NCBI RefSeq assembly: GCF_018274385.1
Contig: NZ_JAAFYZ010000083.1
Location: 1 to 39,376, forward strand
Direction of reading: 5' to 3'
DNA from: Catenulispora pinistramenti
Lineage (GTDB): Bacteria > Actinomycetota > Actinomycetes > Streptomycetales > Catenulisporaceae
DNA length: 39,376 nt
Numbering within the stretch: position 1 is the first letter of the stretch; each line of letters starts with the position of its first letter. The notes under the pieces are model-generated. The model made no database searches. It worked only from the letters and a program-made list of their open reading frames with translations, and had not been told where the DNA came from. Positions 23,640 to 31,546 of this stretch are shown in pieces. The translations under genes and the position numbers were made by a program.

Positions 23640-24140
23640 CTTCCGGCTGGTTTTCGGTTCGTTCCCCTCGGTCGCGTCGGCAGGGCTTCGCCTACAGTGC
23701 CGGTGGCCGGGGGTCAAGTTCGCGCTGTGCGAAACCGCCGCCCACCTGCATGACCGCCGCGCGCGGACTTTACCCCCGGACACCGGTGCTGTACCCCCCG
23801 GGCTGACGACGCGACCGAGGGGAACGGACCGCACCACCCCACAAACCGCAGCCGCTGAGACTCACCCAGCCACCCTAGGGAACCGCGCTAGTTTCCCTGA
23901 GGTTGCCGAGGCCCGCCGGAGGCCCGGCCCTTCACCACAGCCCTTGACTTTGATCTTGCTTGTGCCTCTTGATCTTGCTCTTGATCTGGCCTGTGCCCTT
24001 CTCCCAACTTGCTGGAGTTGAAGAGGCCTGAGGTGGGGCGGGGTTGTGAACGCGAAAACCGGCAGCCGACAGACACACCCACCGCCCCGAACCCCGAACC
24101 GGCACAACTATGACCGAAGGCCGTAAAAAGCCTTGAACCC
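23640..24140 (-). repeat. Right arm of the large inverted repeat
   Basis: About 501 bp, the inverted copy of 22856-23331. It is longer mainly because of extra short repeats of the CTTGATCTTGCT type at about 23941-24000. Confidence 0.92.
23661..23825. repeat. Inner 165-bp imperfect palindrome, right copy
   Basis: Same length and organisation as the left inner palindrome, with 23661-23679 and 23807-23825 as the perfect 19-bp ends. Its stems are nearly identical to the left copy, but the central ~25 bases differ almost completely. Confidence 0.85.
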
Positions 24141-24149
24141 AACTGCTGC

Positions 24150-24177
24150 GCAGGGCAGCGGGAGCCCGCTGCCCTGC
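24150..24177 (-). terminator. Terminator hairpin of the XPB helicase gene
   Basis: A perfect 13-bp stem (24150-24162 with 24165-24177) eight bases after the helicase stop codon on the minus strand. No immediate T run follows; a T5 tract lies further on, inside the inverted repeat. Confidence 0.65.
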
Positions 24178-24184
24178 CGATCTC

Positions 24185-25831
24185 TCAGATCTCTTTACCA
24201 GCGAACACATCGTCCGCATCGGCGATGCGGTACGCGTACCCCTGCTCCGCCAGGAACCGCTGCCGGTGCGCCGCGTACTCCTGGTCCACGGTGTCGCGCG
24301 AGACCACCGCGTAGAAGCGGGCGCCGCGGCCGTCGGCCTTCGGGCGCAGTACGCGGCCTAGTCGCTGTGCCTCCTCCTGGCGGGAGCCGAAGGTGCCGGA
24401 CACTTGGATCGCGACGCTGGCCTCGGGGAGGTCCACGGAGAAGTTCGCGACCTTCGAGACCACCAGGGTGGGGATCTCGCCGGTGCGGAAGCCTTCGTAG
24501 AGGCGCTCGCGTTCCTTGACTGGGGTGGTGCCCTTCAGGACTGGTGCGCTGAGGCGCTCGCCGAGGTCGTCCAGTTGTTCCAGGTACTGGCCGATGACCA
24601 GGGTTGGCTCGCCGGCGTGCTTCTTCACCAGGGCTTCGACCAGTTTTGCCTTGGTGGCGGTGGTTGAGGCGAGGCGGTACTTCTCCTCCGGTTCGGAGCT
24701 GGCGTACCGCAGGCGTTCGTGGTCGGTGAGGGTGACGCGGACCTCGACGCAGTCCGCCGGGGCGATGTAGCCCTGGGCCTCGATGTCCTTCCAGGGGGCG
24801 TCGAAGCGCTTGGGGCCGATCAGGGAGAAGACCTCGCCTTCCAGGCCGTCCTCGCGGACCAGGGTGGCGGTCAGGCCCAGGCGGCGGCGGGATTGGATGT
24901 CCGCGGTGAAGCGGAAGACCGGGGCCGGGAGCAGGTGGACCTCGTCGTAGACGATCAGGCCCCAGTCGCGGGCGTCGAACAGTTCCAGGTTGGCGTAGAC
25001 GCCCTTGGTCTTGCGGGTGAGGACCTGGTAGGTGGCGATGGTGACCGGGCGGATCTCCTTGCGGGCGCCCGAGTACTCGCCGATCTCGTCCTCGGTCAGG
25101 GTGGTGCGCTTCAGCAGTTCCCGGCGCCATTGGTGGACGCTCACCGTGTTGGTGACCAGGATCAGCGTCGTGGCCGCCACGCCGGCCATCGCGGCTGCGC
25201 CGACGATGGTCTTGCCGGCGCCGCAGGGCAGCACGATCACGCCGGAGCCGCCGTGCCGGAAGCCCTCGGCGGCCTCCTTCTGGTACGGGCGCAGGGTCCA
25301 GCCGTCCTCGCGGAGTGCGATGTCGTGGCGTTCGCCGTCCACGTAGCCGGCCAGGTCCTCGGCCGGCCAGCCGACCTTGAGCAGGACCTGCTTGAGGGTC
25401 CCGCGCTCGGAGGGGTGGACCTTGATGGTGTGCTCGTCGACGCGGGCGCCGATCAGCGGCTGCACCTTCTTGTGCCGGATCACTTCCTCCAGCACCGGGA
25501 CGTCTGTCGTCTCCAGGACCAGACCGTGGGTCGGGTGCTGGAGCAGCCGCAGGCGGCCGTAGCGGTCCATGGTGTCGGCGATGTCGACCAGCAGCGAGTG
25601 CGGCACCGGGTAGCGGGTGTGGCGCAGCAGGGCGTCGATGACCTGCTCGGCGTCGTGGCCGGCGGCGCGGGCGTTCCACAAGGCCAGCGGTGTGATGCGG
25701 TAGGTGTGGATGTGCTCGGGGGAGCGCTCCAGTTCGGCGAACGGGGCGATGTCCCGGCGGCACTCCTCGGCCTGCGGGTGGTCGATCTCGAGCAGGAGGG
25801 TCTTGTCGGACTGGACGATCAAGCAGGTCAC
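24185..25831 (-). CDS. XPB/ERCC3-type DNA repair helicase
   Basis: A 548-residue SF2 helicase resembling mycobacterial XPB (Rv0861c), an ATP-dependent 3'-5' DNA unwinding enzyme. The N-terminal half holds the damage-recognition-like region. Walker A is LPCGAGKTIVGAAAMAG, the DEVH box is in VYDEVHLLPAPVFR, motif III is GLTATLVREDG, and the C-terminal RecA lobe shows VSKVANFSVDLPEASVAIQVSG and RQEEAQRLGRVLRPK (motif VI). GTG 25831 follows GGAGG by five bases. Confidence 0.95.
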   Translation of the reverse strand: MTCLIVQSDKTLLLEIDHPQAEECRRDIAPFAELERSPEHIHTYRITPLALWNARAAGHDAEQVIDALLRHTRYPVPHSLLVDIADTMDRYGRLRLLQHPTHGLVLETTDVPVLEEVIRHKKVQPLIGARVDEHTIKVHPSERGTLKQVLLKVGWPAEDLAGYVDGERHDIALREDGWTLRPYQKEAAEGFRHGGSGVIVLPCGAGKTIVGAAAMAGVAATTLILVTNTVSVHQWRRELLKRTTLTEDEIGEYSGARKEIRPVTIATYQVLTRKTKGVYANLELFDARDWGLIVYDEVHLLPAPVFRFTADIQSRRRLGLTATLVREDGLEGEVFSLIGPKRFDAPWKDIEAQGYIAPADCVEVRVTLTDHERLRYASSEPEEKYRLASTTATKAKLVEALVKKHAGEPTLVIGQYLEQLDDLGERLSAPVLKGTTPVKERERLYEGFRTGEIPTLVVSKVANFSVDLPEASVAIQVSGTFGSRQEEAQRLGRVLRPKADGRGARFYAVVSRDTVDQEYAAHRQRFLAEQGYAYRIADADDVFAGKEI

Positions 25832-25953
25832 GCATACCTCCGGGCGCGGCGCTGGGGTCGGGCGACGGGCATCCTTCTAGTGTCGCTCATCGCGGCGGTC
25901 CGCAGCACCACACATCCGGTGTGGACGGCTCTGCTCCCGGTCGGCGATGCCGG

Positions 25954-27438
25954 TCACGTCCGGGCGACGCCCGGTATCCGTTCCCGGACCAGCGCGTACA
26001 ACGGTACCGAGACCGCCATGATTCCGGCGGCGGTGTACACCCCGGGCGCCCAGCTGCCGGTGGAGTCCCGCAGCACGCCGCTGACCACCGGGCTGGCCAC
26101 CGCCCCGATCTCGGCGATCAGGTTGAACACGCCGAACACCGCGCCCCGGTCGGCGTCCGGCACCTGGTCGCCCAGGATGCTGTGGACGATCGGCTGCAGC
26201 GCGTTGAAGAACAGCCCCGAGGTGAACAGGATCAGCCCGAGAAGCAGCAGTGAGGGGTGCCCGGCCTGCAACGAGATGCCGAAGGCGACGGCCAGCACGG
26301 TGTGCACCACCGCACAGGTGATCGCCAGCGGCTTGCGCCCCTTGCCGGCCCGCACCCGCCGGTCGGCGATCCACCCGCCGACCGGGAAGCCGATGATCCC
26401 GGCCCCGGCGTTGAACGCGGCGGTCAGCGCCGCGGACGTCAGGCTGCTGTGCGCGGCCTCCGAGACGATCTCCACCGACCAGTAGGAGAAGAACCACAGG
26501 TTCCACATCACCGCGATGAACGCGATGTAGAGCAGCCACAGGTCCTTGGTCAGCAGGGTCTTGGCCCGTCCGGTCCGGGTCAGGTCCCGCACCACGAACG
26601 CGATCATCACCGCGGCCAGCACCCCGGACCCGATCGCGGTCTCCCACGCGGTCCAGCCGGCCTTGTCCGAGATCAGGTACAGCGCGGTGATCGCGGCCGC
26701 GCACGGCACCGAGTAGCCGATCAGCCGCAGCAGCGGCGGCCCCAGGCGCAGCGGCCGGTCGCCCCGGGCCCGGAAGAACAGCCAGGTGGCGGCGCCGACC
26801 AGCAGCGAGAACGCGCCGAACAGGTACAGCGGCATGCTCCAGGCCCGGGCGCCGAAGCCCGCCGACTTGCCCCAGTCGATCATGTAGGGGGTGGCGATCG
26901 TGGCGATGGTCAGGCCGATGGACAGGCCGGAGACGGCCACGCCGAGCCCGATGGTCCGGCGACGCGGTGGCGTGTGCGCGATGACCAGGACCCGGTCGTT
27001 GGAGTAGAAGACGCCCTCGCCCAGGCCGGTCAGCACGCGGGCCACCACGAACACCACCAGCCCGGTGGCCAGGCCCGAGACCAGCGTCAGCACCCCGGCC
27101 CACAGCAGCGACAGCACCAGCATCTCGCGGTGCCCGTACCGGTCGCCGAGCCGGCCGCCCGCGTACTGCGTGAGCATGTAGCCGGTGAAGAACATCGACC
27201 CGATCAGCCCGCCGAGCGCCGCCGGATGGGCCGAGCTGCCGATGAAGCCGCCCTTGTCGTGGATCATCCACGCCACGACGGGCCCGGTGACGGTCCGGTC
27301 CGCGTAGCTGACCAGCCAGCCGAACAGCAGGAGCAGCCACAGTTTCTGGTAGCTCCCGGTGAAGACCGGCCGCGGGCCCCCCGCCGCGCGGCTGGTCTGC
27401 TCGGCGTCTGGCTGCCGCGCTCCGACGACCTCGCTCAT
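25954..27438 (-). CDS. MFS transporter, sugar-phosphate/anion-symporter-like
   Basis: A 494-residue major facilitator protein with about twelve hydrophobic helices. The family signature between helices 2 and 3 is seen as GGRLGDRYGHREML. Helix 1 contains the charged SYADRTVTGP motif, where anion:cation symporter and sugar-acid transporters often have a conserved Asp-Arg. The substrate is not readable. A LacI-type operator lies about 20 bases upstream of its start, and the GH20 hexosaminidase gene lies 221 bases further up on the same strand, so a role in amino-sugar or oligosaccharide uptake is possible. Confidence 0.88.
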   Translation of the reverse strand: MSEVVGARQPDAEQTSRAAGGPRPVFTGSYQKLWLLLLFGWLVSYADRTVTGPVVAWMIHDKGGFIGSSAHPAALGGLIGSMFFTGYMLTQYAGGRLGDRYGHREMLVLSLLWAGVLTLVSGLATGLVVFVVARVLTGLGEGVFYSNDRVLVIAHTPPRRRTIGLGVAVSGLSIGLTIATIATPYMIDWGKSAGFGARAWSMPLYLFGAFSLLVGAATWLFFRARGDRPLRLGPPLLRLIGYSVPCAAAITALYLISDKAGWTAWETAIGSGVLAAVMIAFVVRDLTRTGRAKTLLTKDLWLLYIAFIAVMWNLWFFSYWSVEIVSEAAHSSLTSAALTAAFNAGAGIIGFPVGGWIADRRVRAGKGRKPLAITCAVVHTVLAVAFGISLQAGHPSLLLLGLILFTSGLFFNALQPIVHSILGDQVPDADRGAVFGVFNLIAEIGAVASPVVSGVLRDSTGSWAPGVYTAAGIMAVSVPLYALVRERIPGVART

Positions 27439-27457
27439 ATCGCTCCTCGGCGCGTTG

Positions 27458-27471
27458 GGTAAGCGCTTTCC
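27458..27471. promoter_or_regulatory. LacI-family operator-like palindrome
   Basis: GGTAAGCGCTTTCC, a near-perfect palindrome centred on AAGCGCTT, is the typical core of LacI/GalR-family operators. It sits just upstream of the MFS gene. No LacI-family gene is present in the window. Confidence 0.6.
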
Positions 27472-27586
27472 CGCTTTCCAGACACCATGCCCGCCGATAT
27501 CAAGATGGTCAAGGGTTTTCCGGCAGGTGACGGAGGTGTCACCGATCGGAGTCGGCTGGCTCGCTCACCGAACCAAGCGAGAACGG

Positions 27587-27625
27587 GATCTCCCCGGCGT
27601 CCTGCCGAAGGGCGCCGGGGAGATC
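27587..27625 (-). terminator. Terminator after the GH20 gene
   Basis: A perfect 13-bp stem (27587-27599 with 27613-27625, GATCTCCCCGGCG) with a 13-base loop about 35 bases after the GH20 stop codon on the minus strand. It separates this gene from the MFS gene. Confidence 0.7.
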
Positions 27626-27659
27626 TCAGGGTTCGATGGTTCCCGCGCGGACCAGCGGC

Positions 27660-29141
27660 TTATTCGGCGGCGTCCCCGCCCGGCTTCCGGTCCGGCGCCG
27701 GCTGCTTCTGCCAGGGATGCGGCCCGTCCAGCGGCCGGTACTCCACCCCGAGCGCGTCCAGCCGCTCCAGGTGCTTCTCCAGCCGCGTCCGGAACTCCGC
27801 GAACTCCCGCCCCGGCGCCGACCACACCGTCTCGCTGAACGCCGCCAGCCGCGGCCAGGCCTGGTAGTCGTGGACGCGGGCGTCCGGGATGTACTCGCTC
27901 CACAGCGTGGCCTCGGAGCCGATCACGTGCCCGACGAGCTCTTCGGGCATTCCCTCGGGCACCGGATCGAAGCTGTACGCCTGCTCCAGCGACGTCGGCG
28001 CGGCGAACGGCGCACCCGGCTCGCCCGGCGCGTCGGACTGCCGGTAGTCGAAGTAGACCCACTTCGTCGGGCTGGTCAGGGTGTCGTGCCCGCGCCGGGC
28101 CGCCTCGACCGCGCCGTCGGTGCCGCGCCAGGACGACACCACGGTGCCCGGGAACAGCTCGCCCTCCAGGATCTCGTCCCAGCCCAGCAGTTTGCGGCCC
28201 TTGTCCGCGACGTGCTCGCTCACCTGGTGCATGAACCAGGCTTGCAGGTCCTCCTCGGTCTTCAACCCGAGTTCGGCCTTGCGTTCCTGGGCCCGCGCGC
28301 TGGCCCGCCACTCGTCCTTGGGGCACTCGTCGCCGCCCAGGCAGACGAACTCGCCGGGGAACAGGTCGCAGACCTCGTCCATGACGTTCTTGTAGAACTC
28401 GACGGTCGCGTCCTCGACGTTCAGCACCGACTTGGCGATCCCGAACCGGGTCCACACCTCGCGCGGCTGCTGCGCGCTCGGCACGTCCTGGTTGCCCAGT
28501 TCCGGGTACGCGGCGATGGCGGCCGTGGAGTGCCCGGGGATGTCGATCTCCGGGACGATCGTGATGTGCCGCTCGGCGGCGTAGTCCACGATCTCGCGGA
28601 TGTCGTCCTGGGTGTAGAAACCGCCGTGCGGCCGGCCGTCGCCCAACGTCTCCCGGCGCCAGCCGCCGACCTCGGTGAGCTTCGGGTAGCGCTTGATCTC
28701 GATCCGCCAGCCCTGGTCCTCGGTCAGGTGGAAGTGCAGGACGTTCAGCTTGTGGAAGGCCATCAGGTCCAGGAAGCGCAGCACGTCGCGCTTGGGCAGG
28801 AAGTGCCGGGCCACGTCCAGCATCGCCCCGCGCCAGCGGAAGCGCGGCAGGTCGATGATGTCCACGTGCGGGATCGGCCAGGCCTGGTCGCCGCCGTTGT
28901 TGCGCAGGGCCCCGGGCGGCAGCAGCTGCTTCAGGGTCTGCTCGGCGTGGAACAGGCCGGCGGGCGAGGAGATCTGGAAGGTGACGCCCTCATCGGTGAC
29001 GGTCAGCCGGTAGCCGTCCGGACCCAGTTCGGGCAGGCCTTCCTGGAGGTCGACGACGACGTCGGAGCCGAACATGAGTTGTCCGGTCCCGACCTGTACG
29101 TGAAAAGGCTTGGGGATGATCGAGATCTCTGGCGCGTCCAT
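27660..29141 (-). CDS. Beta-N-acetylhexosaminidase, GH20 family
   Basis: A 493-residue glycosidase cleaving terminal GlcNAc/GalNAc by substrate-assisted catalysis. Residues about 1-95 form the small alpha/beta GH20b-like domain. The barrel follows with RFRWRGAMLDVARHF, HKLNVLHFHLTEDQGWRIEI, VPEIDIPGHS and the catalytic pair D271-E272 in CLGGDECPK. Late barrel motifs are LLGWDEIL, VVSSWRG and GSEATLWSEY. No signal peptide or lipobox is seen, so it probably acts in the cytoplasm on imported oligosaccharides. The ATG at 29141 has a weak ribosome site. It is transcribed leftward and ends at a strong hairpin. Confidence 0.94.
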   Translation of the reverse strand: MDAPEISIIPKPFHVQVGTGQLMFGSDVVVDLQEGLPELGPDGYRLTVTDEGVTFQISSPAGLFHAEQTLKQLLPPGALRNNGGDQAWPIPHVDIIDLPRFRWRGAMLDVARHFLPKRDVLRFLDLMAFHKLNVLHFHLTEDQGWRIEIKRYPKLTEVGGWRRETLGDGRPHGGFYTQDDIREIVDYAAERHITIVPEIDIPGHSTAAIAAYPELGNQDVPSAQQPREVWTRFGIAKSVLNVEDATVEFYKNVMDEVCDLFPGEFVCLGGDECPKDEWRASARAQERKAELGLKTEEDLQAWFMHQVSEHVADKGRKLLGWDEILEGELFPGTVVSSWRGTDGAVEAARRGHDTLTSPTKWVYFDYRQSDAPGEPGAPFAAPTSLEQAYSFDPVPEGMPEELVGHVIGSEATLWSEYIPDARVHDYQAWPRLAAFSETVWSAPGREFAEFRTRLEKHLERLDALGVEYRPLDGPHPWQKQPAPDRKPGGDAAE

Positions 29142-29159
29142 CCCGACAAGATCTCACGG

Positions 29160-29180
29160 ATCGTTCATCGATAAAACGAT
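29160..29180. promoter_or_regulatory. AT-rich palindromic promoter region of the GH20 gene
   Basis: ATCGTT and AACGAT flank a 9-bp segment containing ATCGAT, in a locally AT-rich stretch 19 bases upstream of the GH20 ATG. It may be an operator or -10 region. It is not dre-like. Confidence 0.35.
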
Positions 29181-29182
29181 AA

Positions 29183-29214
29183 AAGCTGGCGGGCCGTTTT
29201 GGGCCCGCCAGCTT
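29183..29214 (-). terminator. Intrinsic terminator of the ABC-2-like membrane gene
   Basis: A perfect 13-bp stem (29183-29195 with 29202-29214, AAGCTGGCGGGCC) with a 6-base loop. On the minus strand it is followed by a T-rich tract (TTTTATCGTTTTATC). Confidence 0.85.
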
Positions 29215-29244
29215 GATAAATCGGGGGAGTGAGAGCGCTCGGAC

Positions 29245-30315
29245 TCAGACGGCGACGAGTTCTTCCAGCTCCTCTTCCGCCTCTGCCTCGGTCTCGCTCT
29301 CGGACACCCGGTGCCGCCTCTCGGCCACCGCCGCCGCGCCGACCGTCAGCGCCCCCACGCCGACCCAGCCGACGAGCGTCCAGGCGTGCCGGGCCAGACC
29401 GGTCCCGCCGAAGTACAGCAGGCTCCGCACGCCCTCGACGAGGCCCGCGCCGTTCCAGAAGGCGTGCAGTCCGCCGAAGAAGCCGTCCTGCAACTCGGGC
29501 TGGAACAGTCCGCCGGAGCTGGTGAAGTTCAGCATCACGAACAGCACCATCATCACCAGCGTGGTCCACCGCTTCAGGAACGGGTGCAGGCCCACGCCGA
29601 TCAGCAGGATTGCCGCCGAGTAGAGCCAGGCCAGGCCCCACACCCCGGCCAGGCTGTGGTGCGCGAGGTGGAACACCGGGCCGGCCAGTGCCGCACCGAT
29701 CAGGCTGACCGCGGTCGCGGTGCCCAGCGCCAGCGCGGTCTTGCGCTTGAGCGACCAGCCGGTGGCGCCCGCGCCGATCGCGGCGACCGCGCTGTAGGAC
29801 CCGATGCTCACCGCGATCATCAGGAAGAAGGGCCCTGAGTTGGTCGGGTCGTCGGCGGTGGTCGGGGCGACGTCGGTGACGGCCAGCGGCTTGTCCTCGA
29901 CGGCGGCGACGGTGGTGAAGACCTTGGCGGCGACGGTGGCCGAGGAGTCGCTGTTCCCCTCGGCTATGTACAGCTGCGGCTTCGCCGGGTCCGGGACGAA
30001 CGCGCCGACCAGATCGCGGCTGTGCAGCCGGGCCACCGCGGCGTCGGTACTCGGCAGCGTGGAGACGGCCAGTGTGTCGCCGGCCTTGCTCTGGATCGCC
30101 TGCGCGACCGCCGTCACCTGCGGGCCCTGGCCGATCACGGCCACCTTCACGTGGTGCGGGTGCGGGACCATGAACGCGCTCATGTAGGCCAGCCCCATCC
30201 CGATGCACATCAGGAGCGGGGTGATCAGGTGCACGAGGACGTGGCGGACCGAGGCCGCCTGCGCGTTCGGCTGCTGCTGGACCGGGTTCGTCGCCGGGTT
30301 CGGGGCCGGGTTCAT
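29245..30315 (-). CDS. Multi-pass membrane protein, ABC-2/YhgE-Pip-like
   Basis: A 356-residue protein. An N-terminal Pro/Asn/Gln-rich tail is followed by one membrane helix (about 25-48), an extracytoplasmic domain of ~120 residues (about 52-170, with HVKVAVIGQGPQVTAVAQAI), then five to six membrane helices and an acidic C-terminal tail of Glu runs. One helix, a large external loop and a helix bundle is the layout of YhgE/Pip and ABC-2 permease-like proteins; no ATPase gene is adjacent. GAGGAAGAAGG precedes the ATG at 30315. It is divergent from a MarR regulator. Confidence 0.7.
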   Translation of the reverse strand: MNPAPNPATNPVQQQPNAQAASVRHVLVHLITPLLMCIGMGLAYMSAFMVPHPHHVKVAVIGQGPQVTAVAQAIQSKAGDTLAVSTLPSTDAAVARLHSRDLVGAFVPDPAKPQLYIAEGNSDSSATVAAKVFTTVAAVEDKPLAVTDVAPTTADDPTNSGPFFLMIAVSIGSYSAVAAIGAGATGWSLKRKTALALGTATAVSLIGAALAGPVFHLAHHSLAGVWGLAWLYSAAILLIGVGLHPFLKRWTTLVMMVLFVMLNFTSSGGLFQPELQDGFFGGLHAFWNGAGLVEGVRSLLYFGGTGLARHAWTLVGWVGVGALTVGAAAVAERRHRVSESETEAEAEEELEELVAV

Positions 30316-30382
30316 CGGCTGGTGCCTTCTTCCTCCGAATGACCGCTGGTGGTCGCTAGTCGGTTGCTAACTACAACCTAGC

Positions 30383-30397
30383 TATAGATGTACTATA
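30383..30397. promoter_or_regulatory. MarR operator/promoter in an AT-rich island
   Basis: TATAG-ATGTA-CTATA is a palindrome inside a sharply AT-rich 40-bp stretch between the divergent membrane-protein and MarR start codons. ACAAC direct repeats flank it (30373-30377 and 30398-30402). It is a likely MarR binding site and promoter region for both genes. Confidence 0.6.
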
Positions 30398-30422
30398 CAA
30401 CTATCCGGAGGGAGTGGAGACC

Positions 30423-30923
30423 GTGACCGACAGTGAGACGCGTCACCGCGAGGCGGTGGACGCCATCCAGCGGGAGATGACCGTTTTCGCGCGCCGGGCG
30501 CGGGCCTTCGCCGGCCGGCTGCACCCGGAGCTGACGCTGGTCTCCTACACGCTGCTGGCGCATCTTGAGGACTCCGGCGGTTGTCTGGCCAAGGATCTGG
30601 CCGCGCGCTACGGGTTGGACAAGTCGACGGTAAGCCGCCAAGTGCGGGCACTTGAACAGCTCGGTTTCCTGGAGCGCCGATCCGCGCCGGAGGACCATCG
30701 CGCGCAGATGCTGCACCTGACGCCGGCCGGGACCGACATCCTGGCGCAGGTCACCGAGAGCCGGCACGCCGCGGTCGCCGAGCGGTTGGCCGGCTGGGGC
30801 GACGCTGACGTGGCCGGATTCGCCGAGCTGCTGATCCGCTACAACGCCGGTCCCGAAACGTCCGGTGACGGTTCGATCACCCAGGAGTATTCCAACCCTG
30901 ACATCACCGAAACAGTGCGCTGA
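30423..30923 (+). CDS. MarR-family transcriptional regulator
   Basis: A 166-residue regulator. The winged helix is seen in CLAKDLAARYGLDKSTVSRQVRALEQLGFLERR, followed by the wing with SAPEDHRAQMLHLTPAG. GTG 30423 is preceded by GGAGGG at a usable distance; a GTG at 30414 lies directly on that site and is less likely. It is divergent from the ABC-2-like membrane protein. The last ~20 residues are poorly structured. Confidence 0.9.
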   Translation: MTDSETRHREAVDAIQREMTVFARRARAFAGRLHPELTLVSYTLLAHLEDSGGCLAKDLAARYGLDKSTVSRQVRALEQLGFLERRSAPEDHRAQMLHLTPAGTDILAQVTESRHAAVAERLAGWGDADVAGFAELLIRYNAGPETSGDGSITQEYSNPDITETVR

Positions 30924-30956
30924 CCGGGTATCGGGTCCGCGCGGGGTCCGGCGGAA

Positions 30957-30983
30957 GCAAAGGGCTGCTTTGCACGTGCAAAG
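30957..30983. promoter_or_regulatory. Alternating palindrome before the orphan gene
   Basis: CTTTGCACGTGCAAAG (30968-30983) is a perfect 16-bp palindrome, and GCAAAG at 30957-30962 forms a second inverted repeat with its left half. The block lies between the MarR stop and the next start. TACGCT (31011-31016) downstream could be the -10 of a leaderless gene at 31024. Confidence 0.6.
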
Positions 30984-31023
30984 GGTCTGTGCATTTGCTG
31001 GTTCGGCGCTTACGCTGTGCAGG

Positions 31024-31407
31024 GTGGACGTGTCCCTGTTGGAGGCCTTCGAACCGGTGGCCCATGACCTGCGTGCCGCGGGTCTGGACTGCCAGCTGAC
31101 GGAGGACCCGAACCCGGGCGAGTCGGCGGCCGGCGCCACCGCCGTGCTGATCGTCTCCGGTGTCAAGGTGGGGCGGCTGACCTTGGGGGTGTCGGTCCTG
31201 GACACCGCCTCGCGCACGCTTTATCTGGCCGCGCAGACCCAGCGCCTGGTGCAGGGCAACCTGTCGATCGGCGGCCGGCTCATCGAGTGGCCGCCGTGCC
31301 TGCCCAGCCACGCGCATCCGATGATGGCCACCCGGGGGCAGCGGACGCCGCTGTGGACGTGTCCGCTGGGCGGGTCGGTGGCGGTGCCGATCGGGCAGCA
31401 TCCGTAG
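31024..31407 (+). CDS. Hypothetical protein with C-terminal Cys/His motif
   Basis: A 127-residue protein from GTG 31024 (VDVSLLEAFEPVAHDLRAAGL). The middle resembles alternating strands (ATAVLIVSGVKVGRLTLGVSV). The C-terminus carries WPPCLPSHAHPM and, 17 residues later, WTCPLGGSVAVPIG, a C-x3-H-x-H...C pattern that could bind zinc. I recall similar small uncharacterised proteins in Streptomyces but cannot name a family. The start is inferred from a TACGCT box 8 bases upstream and absence of a ribosome site; the frame is open to 30865. It follows MarR on the same strand. Confidence 0.65.
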   Translation: MDVSLLEAFEPVAHDLRAAGLDCQLTEDPNPGESAAGATAVLIVSGVKVGRLTLGVSVLDTASRTLYLAAQTQRLVQGNLSIGGRLIEWPPCLPSHAHPMMATRGQRTPLWTCPLGGSVAVPIGQHP

Positions 31408-31469
31408 GGTCCGCAAGGGATTCCGGCTCCATCGCAGTGCCCTGCTGAACTGCTGACCTGAGTCATGGT

Positions 31470-31519
31470 GTGCCGCGCTGAGCCGTGCCGCGCTGAGCCG
31501 TGCCATGCTGTGCCGCGCT
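31470..31519. repeat. 15-bp tandem repeats after the TetR gene
   Basis: GTGCCGCGCTGAGCC occurs twice in tandem (31470-31484 and 31485-31499), followed by two shorter related copies (31500-31509 and 31510-31519), in the gap between two converging genes. Confidence 0.7.
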
Positions 31520-31546
31520 CTGTCCTGCGGTGCCCCGCCATGGCGT

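Larger units (their letters stand above)
22735..24184. other. 1.4-kb apparently non-coding region built on a large nested inverted repeat
   Basis: No convincing protein gene was found between the DUF402 and XPB genes. Open frames here are explained by the repeat symmetry, since both strands give near-identical peptides from the two arms. The region consists of a 120-bp left flank, an inverted repeat with arms of about 476 and 501 bp, a 308-bp centre with one small reading frame, and a terminator of the XPB gene on the right. Confidence 0.8.

Noticed and set aside
23135-23837. Paired open frames on both strands with the same N-terminal peptide (about 80 residues)
   Set aside because: They exist because the DNA is an inverted repeat; the frame is interrupted differently in each arm and no family is recognised.
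22892-24107. Matching Lys/Gly- or Arg/Lys-rich peptides at 22892-23110 (+) and 23862-24107 (-)
   Set aside because: The shared C-terminal part follows from near-identical DNA of the two arms; upstream parts shift frame through indels, which argues against coding.
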